The translations under genes were made by a program, and so were the position numbers. The notes under the pieces are model-generated. The model saw only the letters and a program-made list of their open reading frames with translations. It was not told the origin of the DNA and searched no databases. Positions 7,583 through 17,572 of a stretch of 64,000 nt of DNA are shown piece by piece. The stretch is from ZC4RG30 sp963777735 (GTDB taxonomy: Bacteria; Pseudomonadota; Gammaproteobacteria; Steroidobacterales; Steroidobacteraceae), in the NCBI GenBank assembly GCA_963777735.1, contig CAVZRQ010000001.1, positions 186,001 through 250,000 on the forward strand, in the 5' to 3' direction. Position 1 is the stretch's first letter. Every line of letters starts with the position of its first letter.

Positions 7583-8847
7583 TCGACCGGCAGGCTTCGC
7601 AGCACTTCGACATTGCCATTGTCGGCGGAGGGCTGGTCGGCGCCAGTCTCGCCGTTGCCCTGCGTGGCCTGCCGCTGCGCATCGCGTTGATCGAGGCGCA
7701 TGCGCCGGACAGCAGCACGCAGCCGAGTTTTGATGACCGCACCACGGCGCTTGGCAATGCCAGCCGCCGGGTGTTCGATGCCCTGGGTGTGTGGCAGGCG
7801 CTGGCGCCTGAAGCAGCGACCATCACCGCCATCCACGTTTCCGATGCCGGCCGATTCGGCTTCGCGCGGCTGGCCGCCACGGAACTGGGGCTGGATGCGC
7901 TGGGTTACGTGGTGCCCAATCGCGTGCTGGGGCGCGAATTGTGGCGGGCACTCCGGGCTGCGCCCGAAATCACGCCATTCATGCCGGCGCGCCTGCAGTC
8001 GCTGACCATTGCCGACGACATCGCCACGCTGGAGCTGTCGCAGGACTCGGGCCCGGTGACGATCACCGCCAGCCTGGTCGTTGCCGCGGATGGTGCCCAG
8101 TCGCTGGTTCGCGCGGTGGCTGGGCTTGGTGCAACCGTCGACGATTACGACCAGGTGGCGATCGTTGCGAGCCTGCGCACGGACCAGGCCAACGATGGTG
8201 TGGCCTATGAGCGCTTCACGGCAGCAGGTCCCATGGCGCTGTTGCCGGTGCGCGTTGCCGGCAGTGCGGCGTGGCGCACGCTGGTGTGGGCGGCCCGCCC
8301 GCAGGATGCCGAACGCCTGATGCAGCTGCCGCCCGAGCTGTTCATGCGTGAATGGCAGGATGCATTCGGCTGGCGCGCCGGGCGTGCGCAACAACTGGGC
8401 GCTCGCGGACGCTATCCGCTGGCGCTGTCGCGCAGTGCGGGCTCGGTGGCGGCGCGCATCGTGTTGCTGGGCAATGCCTCGCAGTCCCTGCATCCGGTGG
8501 CGGGGCAGGGTTTCAATCTGGGACTGCGCGATGCCGCGGAGCTTGCCGAGATGCTGCAGGTCGCCACCATGTCTGGTCCCGTGGATGTGGGCGCTGCTGC
8601 CTTGCTGGCACCTTATGCCGCTGGCCGCGAGCGTGATCGCGATGGCGTCATCGGCTTTACCGATACCCTGGTGCGCGTGTTCTCGAGTGAGCACCGGCTG
8701 GCGGCTGCGGCGCGTGATGCCGGCCTGCTGCTGTTTGATCTGCTGCCGCCGGCCAAACGGGCCTTGAGCCAGGTAAGCCTCGGCTTTGGGACACGCACCG
8801 GACGCCTGGCGCGTGGCCTGCCGTTGATACGGCGCGGCACGCGATGA
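7579..8847 (+). CDS. ubiH: 2-octaprenyl-6-methoxyphenol hydroxylase UbiH
   Basis: UbiH is an FAD monooxygenase that adds a ring hydroxyl in aerobic ubiquinone synthesis. The 422-residue product opens with the FAD dinucleotide site IVGGGLVGASLA (from about residue 14) and later has the second FAD motif in its UbiH form, GNASQSLHPVAGQGFNLGL, near residue 300. Between them is VVAADGAQSLVR. The GTG start overlaps the pepP stop, and the ATG of ubiI overlaps its own stop, so pepP, ubiH and ubiI are coupled. I assign UbiH rather than UbiI from the GNA-S/A-Q motif and from the order known in E. coli. Confidence 0.92.
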   Translation: MIDRQASQHFDIAIVGGGLVGASLAVALRGLPLRIALIEAHAPDSSTQPSFDDRTTALGNASRRVFDALGVWQALAPEAATITAIHVSDAGRFGFARLAATELGLDALGYVVPNRVLGRELWRALRAAPEITPFMPARLQSLTIADDIATLELSQDSGPVTITASLVVAADGAQSLVRAVAGLGATVDDYDQVAIVASLRTDQANDGVAYERFTAAGPMALLPVRVAGSAAWRTLVWAARPQDAERLMQLPPELFMREWQDAFGWRAGRAQQLGARGRYPLALSRSAGSVAARIVLLGNASQSLHPVAGQGFNLGLRDAAELAEMLQVATMSGPVDVGAAALLAPYAAGRERDRDGVIGFTDTLVRVFSSEHRLAAAARDAGLLLFDLLPPAKRALSQVSLGFGTRTGRLARGLPLIRRGTR

Positions 8848-10055
8848 CGACCTTGCGTGCCGATGTCGCCATCGTCGGCGGTGGGATGGTGGGTGCCACG
8901 CTGGCATTGCTGCTGGCGCAGCGCGCGCGCATCGATGCCGCGCGCATCGTGGTGATAGAACCTGCGCCGGTTGCGCCACCCGAGGCGGGATCGCCCTTCG
9001 GGCTGCGCGTGTCGGCAATCTCGCCGGGCAACCGCGCGCTGCTGGCTGAGCTGGGTGTATGGCGGCTGCTGGATGCTGCCCGCATCGAAGACTACGAACG
9101 CATGCAGGTGTGGCATGAATCGGTGCCGCCAGACAGCCCGGATGTGCTGTGCTTCGATGCAGCCGAGGCCGGCGAGCCGGATCTCGGCAGCATCATCGAG
9201 AACAACGCCCTGCAGGCACAGCTGCTGCGTTGCTGCGCCGGGCAGGGCATTCGCGTGCTGACCGAATCCCTGCTTGCGCTGCAGGTGGATGCCGAAGCCG
9301 CCACGCTCGACCTGGGCGGCACGCGGGTGGTTGCCGAGCTGGTGGTGGGCGCGGACGGTGCTGCCTCGTCTGTGCGGGCGTTGCTGGGCATGCCGGCGGA
9401 GTATCGCGACTATGGGCAGCGTGCCATCGTCGCGACCCTACGCGCTGAACAACCACACCAGCACACCGCCTGGCAGCGTTTCCTCTCCACCGGACCACTG
9501 GCCCTGCTGCCGCTCCCCGGCAATGAATGCTCGATCGTGTGGTCTGCCGTGAATGATCGTGCCGATGCATTGCTGGCACTTGCGCCTCCGCAATTCGAAG
9601 CCGAACTCACGGCCGCCAGCGCCGGTGTGCTTGGCCGGCTGCAACTGACCAGCAACCGTGCGGCATTTCCGCTGCGCCGGCTGGCCGCACAGGACTATGT
9701 GCGGCCGCGGGTCGTGCTGGTGGGCGATGCCGCGCATGTGATCCATCCGCTGGCCGGGCAGGGCGTGAACCAGGGCCTGGAGGATGCGGTGGCCCTGGCT
9801 GCTGCGCTGGCGCAGCGACCGGCACGGGAAAGTGTGGGTGCGCAGCTGGCGCTGCAGCGTTATTCGCGAGAGCGCCGCACCGGCAATGCACTGGCTGCGG
9901 CAACGGTGGATGGACTGGATCTGCTGTTCACCGATTCAACGGCGCTTCGCTCCTGGGCGGCACGCGAGGGCATGGCGCTGGTAGGACGCAGCGCACTGGC
10001 GCGACGGTTCTTCGTCAGGCGAGCGGCAGCTGGTCGATCTTGGCCGCAACGATGA
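8844..10055 (+). CDS. ubiI: UbiH/UbiF/VisC-family FAD hydroxylase, probably UbiI
   Basis: This is the second flavin hydroxylase of the operon, probably responsible for C5 hydroxylation in ubiquinone synthesis. It has 403 residues. The first FAD motif is IVGGGMVGATLALLL near residue 10, and the second is GDAAHVIHPLAGQGVNQGLEDA near residue 293. It overlaps ubiH by four bases. Its 3' end overlaps the convergent phhB gene by 41 bases, so transcripts from the two strands would be complementary there. The family is certain. The exact ring position is inferred from order. Confidence 0.9.
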   Translation: MTTLRADVAIVGGGMVGATLALLLAQRARIDAARIVVIEPAPVAPPEAGSPFGLRVSAISPGNRALLAELGVWRLLDAARIEDYERMQVWHESVPPDSPDVLCFDAAEAGEPDLGSIIENNALQAQLLRCCAGQGIRVLTESLLALQVDAEAATLDLGGTRVVAELVVGADGAASSVRALLGMPAEYRDYGQRAIVATLRAEQPHQHTAWQRFLSTGPLALLPLPGNECSIVWSAVNDRADALLALAPPQFEAELTAASAGVLGRLQLTSNRAAFPLRRLAAQDYVRPRVVLVGDAAHVIHPLAGQGVNQGLEDAVALAAALAQRPARESVGAQLALQRYSRERRTGNALAAATVDGLDLLFTDSTALRSWAAREGMALVGRSALARRFFVRRAAAGRSWPQR

Positions 10056-10349
10056 AATCGTTCTCGGACAATCCCTGGATCGCATGCGTGGTGAAGCGTA
10101 CGCGGCAATAGCCGTAGCCCACTTCCAGATCCGGATGGTGGTCTTCCAGGTTCGCGAGATGCGCCAGGGCGTTGACGAAGCTCATCGTGCGGAAGAAATC
10201 CTTGAAGCGGAACTCGCGCTGGATCGAGGTGGCGTCGAGCGACAGCTGCCAGTTTTCATCGATGCGCTGCAGTACTTCTTCGGCAGCAGCGCGCGACAGC
10301 GGCGCGACGCCACCTTCGCAAGGTACACAACGGCGGGCATGCAGTTCGG

Positions 10350-10353
<4 letters not shown>
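10015..10353 (-). CDS. phhB: Pterin-4a-carbinolamine dehydratase
   Basis: This small enzyme recycles the pterin cofactor after aromatic amino acid hydroxylation. The 112-residue product contains the family signature LEDHHPDLEVGYGYCRV with the catalytic His pair, followed by THAIQGLSENDF. Its ATG overlaps the ispG TGA (ATGA), so it is the second gene of an ispG-phhB pair. No phenylalanine hydroxylase gene lies nearby. In such cases the protein may serve as a dehydratase for another pterin enzyme; that is inference. Confidence 0.93.
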
Positions 10354-11597
<1,244 letters not shown>

Positions 11598-11646
11598 TGT
11601 AAGTGCACCCCTTCCCGGTCGGGGGCTTGTTAGACTTGGGGCCTCC

Positions 11647-12009
11647 ATGCAAAGACCGAAACCGACCGGCGCAGACCGGGTATTGAAGGCCTTTGGGGCC
11701 AGCTACAGGGGCTATCGCGGTGCATTCCGGGGCGAAGCGGCCTTCCGGCAGGAACTGGCGGTGGCGCTGGTGGTCATTCCTCTGGGGCTTTATCTGGGCG
11801 AAAACGGCGTTGCGCGCGCATTGCTGGTGGGGCCCATGATCCTGGTGCTGATCGTGGAGATCCTGAACAGCGCCATTGAAGCTACCGTTGATCGCATCGG
11901 GTACGAGCATCATGAACTGTCGGGATTGGCCAAGGACCTCGGCTCCGCGGCGGTACTGACTTCGTTCGGGCTGCTGGGATTGACCTGGGTACTTGTTCTC
12001 TTCTTCTAG
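11647..12009 (+). CDS. dgkA: Diacylglycerol kinase
   Basis: DgkA is a small trimeric inner-membrane kinase that returns diacylglycerol to phosphatidic acid. The 120-residue product matches family length, has three hydrophobic helices, and carries the active-site motif EILNSAIEATVDRIG followed by HELSGLAKDLGSAAV. The ATG at 11647 (MQRPKPTGADRV) is chosen over an upstream in-frame ATG, which would run through the ispG start region. The S1C protease gene starts 13 bases after its stop. Confidence 0.94.
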   Translation: MQRPKPTGADRVLKAFGASYRGYRGAFRGEAAFRQELAVALVVIPLGLYLGENGVARALLVGPMILVLIVEILNSAIEATVDRIGYEHHELSGLAKDLGSAAVLTSFGLLGLTWVLVLFF

Positions 12010-12022
12010 GCGGGGGCTTCCG

Positions 12023-14894
12023 ATGAACCATGGTGTGCAGCGGTGGATGGCGGGTTCTTTGTTGCTGGTTGCCACGCTGGTCGGCGCCCAGGCCGTTCCG
12101 CCACCGCCCGGAGGGGTACAGGTGGCTCCGGTGGCCGAGCAGGTCGCCGCACCACGGCGCGAAGACGCGACCTGGGCCGCCACACTCGAACGCATCGCGC
12201 AGAGCGTGGTGGCGATCAAGATCGATTCCACGCGCGCCTTCGATACCGAGTGGAACAGCTCCTCGCAGGCCACGGGCTTCGTGATCGATGCCGAACGCGG
12301 GCTGATCCTTACCAACCGTCACGTGGTAACGCCTGGCCCGGTCACCTCCGAAGCCACGTTCCTCAACCGCGAGGAAGTGCAGCTGTATCCGGTGTACCGC
12401 GATCCGGTGCATGACTTCGGTCTCTACCGCTACGACCCGTCGAAGCTGCGCTTCATCAAGCCGGCATCGCTGCCGCTGTATCCGGAAGGCGCGCAGATCG
12501 GGCGCGAGATCCGCGTCATCGGCAACAACGCCGGCGAGCAGCTGTCGATCCTCGCGGGCACCATTGCCCGGCTTGATCGGGAAGCGCCGGCCTATGGCCC
12601 GGGCCGCTACAACGATTTCAATACCTTCTACCTGCAGGCCGCATCGGGCACATCCGGTGGATCATCCGGTTCGCCTGTGGTCGATATCCAGGGCCGGGTA
12701 GTGGCGCTGAATGCCGGTGGCGCCACCGGTGCAGCTTCCAGTTTCTATCTGCCGCTCGGCCGCGTGAAGCGCGCGGTGGATCTGATCAAGGCGGGCAAGC
12801 CGGTGACTCGCGGCACCCTGCAGGCCGTGTTCGAATACACGCCATATGATGAGTTGCGTCGCCTGGGGCTGACGGCAGAAACCGAATCGGCCATGCGCAA
12901 GGACTTCCCGGCCAATACCGGCATGCTGGTGGCCGGCGAAGTGCAGCCGGGTTCTCCGGCATTCGAAGGGTTGCAGCCCGGCGACATCCTGGTGGGCATC
13001 GACGGCCGGCCCGTCACCACCTTCGAGCCGCTGGAAGAACTGCTCGACAACGCCATCGGCAGGAAGATCGCGCTGCAGGTGCAGCGCGGCGGCGCTACCC
13101 GCAATGTGCAGGTCGAGGTCGGTGATCTGGACGCCATCACGCCAGCCAGCTACATCGAGTTCGGCGAGTCGGTGGTGCATGACCTGTCCTACCAGCAGGC
13201 CCGCCACTTCAACCTGCCCGTGCGCGGCGTCTACGTGGCCAATCCGGGCTACACGCTGGCCGCCGCGGGCGTGCCACGCGCTGCGCTGATCACCGAGTTC
13301 AACAACCAGCCGGTGACGAGCAGCCGTGAGTTCAGCGCGGCGCTGGCGCAGCTGGGTGATGGCGATCGGGCCACCGTGCGCTACACCACCGCCGACGAGC
13401 CTGCCAACTCGCAGCTCAAGTCCATGCGCATGGACCGACGCTGGTTCCCGTCGCGCAGCTGCAGCCGCAACGATGTCACGGGGCTGTGGCCCTGCGTGGA
13501 TCTGCCTGCGGGCCCCGCGCCGCGGGCGGTAGCCTCTGGCAGTGCGACGATGCCGGTGGTGCGCGACAAGCTCGTCGCGAAACTGGCGCCATCCCTGGTG
13601 CATGTCACCTTCGACATGCCCTTCGCCATTGCCGGCATCTCCGATCGCAACTATCACGGCACCGGCCTGCTGGTGGATGCCGAGCGCGGCCTCGTGGTCG
13701 TCGATCGCAACACCGTGCCGGTGTCGCTGGGTGATGTGCGACTGACCTTCGGTGGCGAGCTGGAGATTCCGGGTCGCGTGGAGTTCATTCATCCGCTGCA
13801 CAACCTGGCGGTGGTTTCCTACGACCCGAAGCTGATCGGCACCACACCCGTACGCAGTGCGAACCTCAGCCAGGCACCTCTCCGCGAGGGCGACAGCATC
13901 ACGGCCATCGGCATGAATGGCGATGGCGAGCTGCGTTCCCGCAACACCCAGGTGGTGGCGGTCGAGCCGCTGGACCTGCCCCTTTCCCGCACCATGCAGT
14001 TCCGCGACAGCAACCTCGAGAGTGTGGAGTTGCTGAATCCGCCGAATGAATTCGATGGCGTGCTGGTCGACAAGGAAGGCCGCGTGCAGGCGATGTGGTC
14101 CAGTTTCCCGATGGAGACCGCGCGCGAGACGCTGCAGGGCAATCGTGGTGTGGCCATCGACCTCGTGGTGGAAATGCTCGACCGGGTCCGCCGTGGCGCG
14201 CCCTTCCATACGCTCGATGTGGAACTGAACCCGCGTTCGCTGACGGAAGCCGGCCGCCTGGGGCTGCCGGAATCCTGGCTGCGCAAGATCGAAGCAACCA
14301 ATCCAGAGGCACGCCAGGTGCTGGGTGTGGCGCGTATCACTGGCGGTGCAGCGTGCGGGCAGGGTGCTGCGGCAGGGCGATCTGATCCTCGCCGTCGCCG
14401 GCAAGACGGTGGCGGTGTACCGCGATGTGGAGCGTGCGGTGGTGGATCATCCCGAAGTGGCCGTGACGGTGTGGCGTGGCCAGGGCGAGCTGACCCTGCA
14501 GGTGCCGACCACTGCGCTGACCGGCAATGATTTCGACCGCGTCGTGCAATGGGCCGGCGCCACGCTGCATGCGCCGCATCGCGCCATGAGCGCGCAGCGG
14601 GGCGTGGTGCCGCAGGGTGTCTATGTCGCGTTCTTTTCTTATGGTTCGCCCGCAACCCGCTACCGGCTGGTTCCCGGCCGCCGCATTGTCGAGGTGGATG
14701 GCCAGCCAACCCCGGACCTGGACGCGTTCCTGAAAGTGGTGGGCGGCCGCCCGGACCGCTCGTCGCTGCGGCTGCGCACCTTGTCCTGGAACAATGTGCC
14801 GGAAGTCATCACTCTGAAACTGGACCGGCATTACTGGCCCACCTCGGAGGTCGTGCGTACGGCCACCGGCTGGGACCGGCGTATGCTCGACTGA
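12023..14894 (+). CDS. Nma111/Deg7-like S1C protein: two protease domains and four PDZ-like domains, one frameshift
   Basis: A signal peptide (MNHGVQRWMAGSLLLVATLVGAQA, residues 1-24) precedes a trypsin-like domain with an intact triad: His in LTNRHVV, Asp in HDFGLYRYD, Ser in GTSGGSSGSPVV. Two PDZ-like regions follow. A second protease-like domain (about 520-720) has Asn where the catalytic His should be (VVVDRNTV). Two more PDZ-like regions end in RHYWPTSEV, echoed by RRWFPSRS after the second PDZ. This is the layout of yeast Nma111 and plant Deg7. Reading must shift by +1 between about 14340 and 14375: the first frame becomes nonsense and stops at 14530, while the homologous sequence (RVLRQGDLILAVAGKTV) continues in another frame to 14894. 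Periplasmic quality control is the likely role. Confidence 0.8.
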
Positions 14895-14908
14895 GCACTG
14901 CGTCACAG

Positions 14909-14946
14909 TAGCCCGCCTGGCAGGATTCTCTGGCCTGGCGGGCCGC
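14909..14946 (+). terminator. GC-rich inverted repeat after the S1C protease gene
   Basis: AGCCCGCC and GGCGGGC form a seven-base-pair stem with a 19-base loop in the 69-base gap before sua5. No T tract follows on the plus strand, so termination is uncertain; it may be only a structured spacer. Confidence 0.3.
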
Positions 14947-14963
14947 ACTGATAGAATGCCGCG

Positions 14964-15989
14964 ATGGTAAAAGTGGTCCGTGCCTCCCAGGCCGAGATTG
15001 AAGCGGCCGTCGACGCTCTGCGCGATGGTGAACTCGTCGCATTTCCGACTGAAACGGTCTATGGCCTCGGCGCCAATGCGTCCAATCCTGCGGCTGTGCG
15101 CAAGGTTTTCGAGCTCAAGGACCGGCCGCCCTCGCATCCGGTCATCGTGCACATCGACCAGCAGAAGTACCTCAAGCGCTGGGTGCGCGAGCTGACACCG
15201 GAAGCAGAAAAGCTGGCCGATGCCTTCTGGCCCGGCCCCCTGACGCTGGTGCTGCCCCGTGCAGAGGGGGTGCACGATGTGGTCACGGGAGGGCAGGACA
15301 CGATCGCCATCCGCATTCCTTCCCACCCCATGGCGCGTCAATTGCTGGACGCCTTCGGTGGTGGCATTGCCGCGCCTTCCGCCAATCGCTTCGGGCGCCT
15401 CTCGGCAACGCGCGCCGAGCATGTGCAGGATGAGTTCGGCGATGCCGTGAAGGTGATTCTCGACGGCGGTGAATGCCAGGTCGGGCTGGAATCCACCATC
15501 GTCAGTTGCCTCGAAGGCAGCGTGCGGTTGCTGCGGCCCGGATCCATCACGCTGGGTGCCTTGCGTGCCACCGTCGGCGAAGTCCTGATTGGTGCCGACC
15601 AGAATACGCCGCGTGTACCAGGCAGCATTGCGGCCCACTACGCGCCCGGCACCCCGCTGACGATCGTGCCGGGCGGGGAGCTCGACGCATTGGCCGAATC
15701 ACTTTCCGAAGGCGGCCAGCGCATCGCGGTGCTGGCGCAGCGCCTGCCACTCAAGACTTATCAGTACGTGACCTGGGTGAATTCCGGCAAGCGCGCGGAG
15801 GCTTTCGGTCACGACCTCTATGCCAACCTGCGCACCCTCGACAAAGCAGGGTGCGCGCGCATCCTCGTGCAGGAAGTGCCGAGCGACGAACGCTGGGACG
15901 CGATCCGCGATCGGCTGGCGCGGGCCGCCGTGGGCGCCGCGACGGACAGTGGTCGCTACGCTGCGCTCGCGACAGGCGTACTCCCATGA
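14964..15989 (+). CDS. tsaC: L-threonylcarbamoyladenylate synthase, long Sua5 type
   Basis: This enzyme makes threonylcarbamoyl-AMP, used to install t6A at position 37 of tRNAs reading ANN codons. At 341 residues it is the long Sua5 form, not the short TsaC form of E. coli. The YrdC domain (residues 1-210) has AFPTETVYGLGANA, HPVIVHI, AIRIPSHP and PSANRFGRLSAT. The linker contains the Sua5 signature SIAAHYAPGTPL, followed by the C-terminal Sua5 domain. ATG overlaps with the stop at its 3' end couple it to the decarboxylase gene. Confidence 0.93.
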   Translation: MVKVVRASQAEIEAAVDALRDGELVAFPTETVYGLGANASNPAAVRKVFELKDRPPSHPVIVHIDQQKYLKRWVRELTPEAEKLADAFWPGPLTLVLPRAEGVHDVVTGGQDTIAIRIPSHPMARQLLDAFGGGIAAPSANRFGRLSATRAEHVQDEFGDAVKVILDGGECQVGLESTIVSCLEGSVRLLRPGSITLGALRATVGEVLIGADQNTPRVPGSIAAHYAPGTPLTIVPGGELDALAESLSEGGQRIAVLAQRLPLKTYQYVTWVNSGKRAEAFGHDLYANLRTLDKAGCARILVQEVPSDERWDAIRDRLARAAVGAATDSGRYAALATGVLP

Positions 15990-17152
15990 AGAAGAACAGC
16001 TGGATCGATCCGTTCGAACCGGAAGAGGTTCGGCGGCTGGTGGCGACATTCGGTTCGCCACTGCTGATCGTCGATTGTGAGCGGGTGCGGGCACAGTTCC
16101 GACGCCTGCAGAAGGCGCTGCCGGGAGTCGATCTCCACTATGCGCTGAAGCCGCTGCCGCATCCGGCCGTGGTGCGCACCATCGATGCGATGGGCGGGTA
16201 CCTCGATCTCGCGACCACTGGCGAAGTGCAGCTGATCTCGCGCCTTGGGCTGGATCCCGCACGTTGCATCCATACCCATCCCATCAAGCGCGACAAGGAC
16301 ATCCGCAATGCGCTGCAGGCGGGTGTGCGCGTGTTCGTTGCCGACAATCCCGACGAAGTACGCAAGTTCCGCCGCCATCGGGCGCAGGCGGAACTGCTGC
16401 TGCGGGTTTCGTTCCGCAGCCCGGGCGCGGTCAGCGATCTTTCACGCAAGTTCGGCTGCGACCCGGAGGCCGCGCTCGATCTCGCCCGCCTTGCCGCGCA
16501 GTTGGGCATCACGGTGCGCGGGTTCTCTTTCCACGTCGGTTCACAGGCGCCCAATGCGCTGAAACATGTCGAGGCCATTGAAGCCTGCGTGGCGCTGCTC
16601 AAGCAGGCGCGGCGCGAGAAGCTGGGCCGCTTCGATGTGCTCGACATCGGTGGCGGCTTCCCCATCGACTACGCCAAGCAGGTTCCCGACATCGGGCGTT
16701 TCTGCGCCCCGATCCGCAAGGCGCTGGCGGCGGTGCCGAAGAGCGTGCGCATCATTGCCGAGCCGGGTCGCTTCATTGCCGGCCCCTGCGCCATGGGCGT
16801 GGCCAGCGTGATGGGCCGCGCCGAGCGTGGCGGCCTGTGGTGGTATTACCTGGACGATGGCGTCTATGGCTCGTACAGCGGCCAGCTGTACGACCATGCA
16901 AACTATCCGATCGAGAGCCTGCGCCAGGATGGCGAGCGCAAGCCATCGGTGCTGGCAGGCCCCACCTGCGACAGCATCGATGTCATTGCCGAGAACATCC
17001 TGCTGCCCAAGCTCAAGATGGGGGATCTCATCGTAGGGCGGGCCATGGGTGCCTATACCTGGGCGTCAGCCAGCGAATTCAATTTCTTCCCGCGCGCCAC
17101 GGTGGTCTCGGTCAACGAGACGCCGGGCGATACCGGCAAGGTCGAGGACTGA
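15986..17152 (+). CDS. Type III PLP-dependent ornithine/lysine decarboxylase
   Basis: The 388-residue product is an alanine-racemase-fold decarboxylase of the eukaryotic-ODC type, predicted to make putrescine or cadaverine. Seen motifs are the PLP lysine in YALKPLPH (near residue 56), HVGSQ, the phosphate loop GGGFP, EPGRF, and the catalytic-cysteine segment GPTCDSID near the C-terminus. The long frame upstream (to 15473) runs antisense-like through sua5 in another frame; the ATG at 15986 overlaps the sua5 stop (ATGA) and begins the family sequence. Substrate choice between ornithine and lysine cannot be read safely here. Confidence 0.88.
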   Translation: MKKNSWIDPFEPEEVRRLVATFGSPLLIVDCERVRAQFRRLQKALPGVDLHYALKPLPHPAVVRTIDAMGGYLDLATTGEVQLISRLGLDPARCIHTHPIKRDKDIRNALQAGVRVFVADNPDEVRKFRRHRAQAELLLRVSFRSPGAVSDLSRKFGCDPEAALDLARLAAQLGITVRGFSFHVGSQAPNALKHVEAIEACVALLKQARREKLGRFDVLDIGGGFPIDYAKQVPDIGRFCAPIRKALAAVPKSVRIIAEPGRFIAGPCAMGVASVMGRAERGGLWWYYLDDGVYGSYSGQLYDHANYPIESLRQDGERKPSVLAGPTCDSIDVIAENILLPKLKMGDLIVGRAMGAYTWASASEFNFFPRATVVSVNETPGDTGKVED

Positions 17153-17155
17153 TCC

Positions 17156-17572
17156 ATGGATTCCCGCATCGTCGCGCTGGGTCTGGTTGCCATTGCCCTG
17201 TTTTCGGTGATCCGCATCATCTCGCAGTGGCGGGGCGTGTCGCGCAAGCGCCGCAGCATCGACTGGGATGAGCATTTCATCCAGCAGCTGCGCAAGGCCG
17301 GCGTGAATACCTTCGAGGAATACCCGGTGGATTTCTTCTTCACCGTGCCCGACCGCGGCGCGAGTGAACGGCTGGCGGCCGCGCTGCGCGCCGAGGGTTA
17401 TGAGATCGATATCCGGCAGGCGCCGGACAGCGGCAATTTCAGCGTGGACGCGCAGCGCGCCATGCGGTTGGTCGTGCCGGAGATGCAGGCGATCAGCGCC
17501 CGCTTTGCCGAACTGGCCGAACAGCACGGCGGCAAGTACGACAACTGGGCCGTGGCGATGAAGCGCGACTAG
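17156..17572 (+). CDS. RraB-like protein with N-terminal membrane anchor
   Basis: Residues 1-23 (MDSRIVALGLVAIALFSVIRIIS) form one hydrophobic helix. Residues 35-138 resemble the RraB family: DEHFIQQLRKAGVNTFEEYPVDFFFTVPD, then ALRAEGYEIDIRQ and GGKYDNWAVAMK at the end. RraB in E. coli is a soluble inhibitor that binds the scaffold region of RNase E. A membrane anchor would place this domain where the membrane-associated degradosome sits; that is inference. The gene starts three bases after the decarboxylase stop and its stop overlaps the convergent gpmA stop. Confidence 0.75.
   Translation: MDSRIVALGLVAIALFSVIRIISQWRGVSRKRRSIDWDEHFIQQLRKAGVNTFEEYPVDFFFTVPDRGASERLAAALRAEGYEIDIRQAPDSGNFSVDAQRAMRLVVPEMQAISARFAELAEQHGGKYDNWAVAMKRD

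Noticed and set aside
12662..14404. 580-codon open frame antisense to the S1C protease gene
   Set aside because: It is a GC-driven shadow; the plus strand has a clear protease with catalytic motifs.
15473..15985. Upstream extension of the PLP decarboxylase frame
   Set aside because: It overlaps sua5 in another frame with Arg-rich nonsense; the ATG at 15986 coupled to the sua5 stop fits better.
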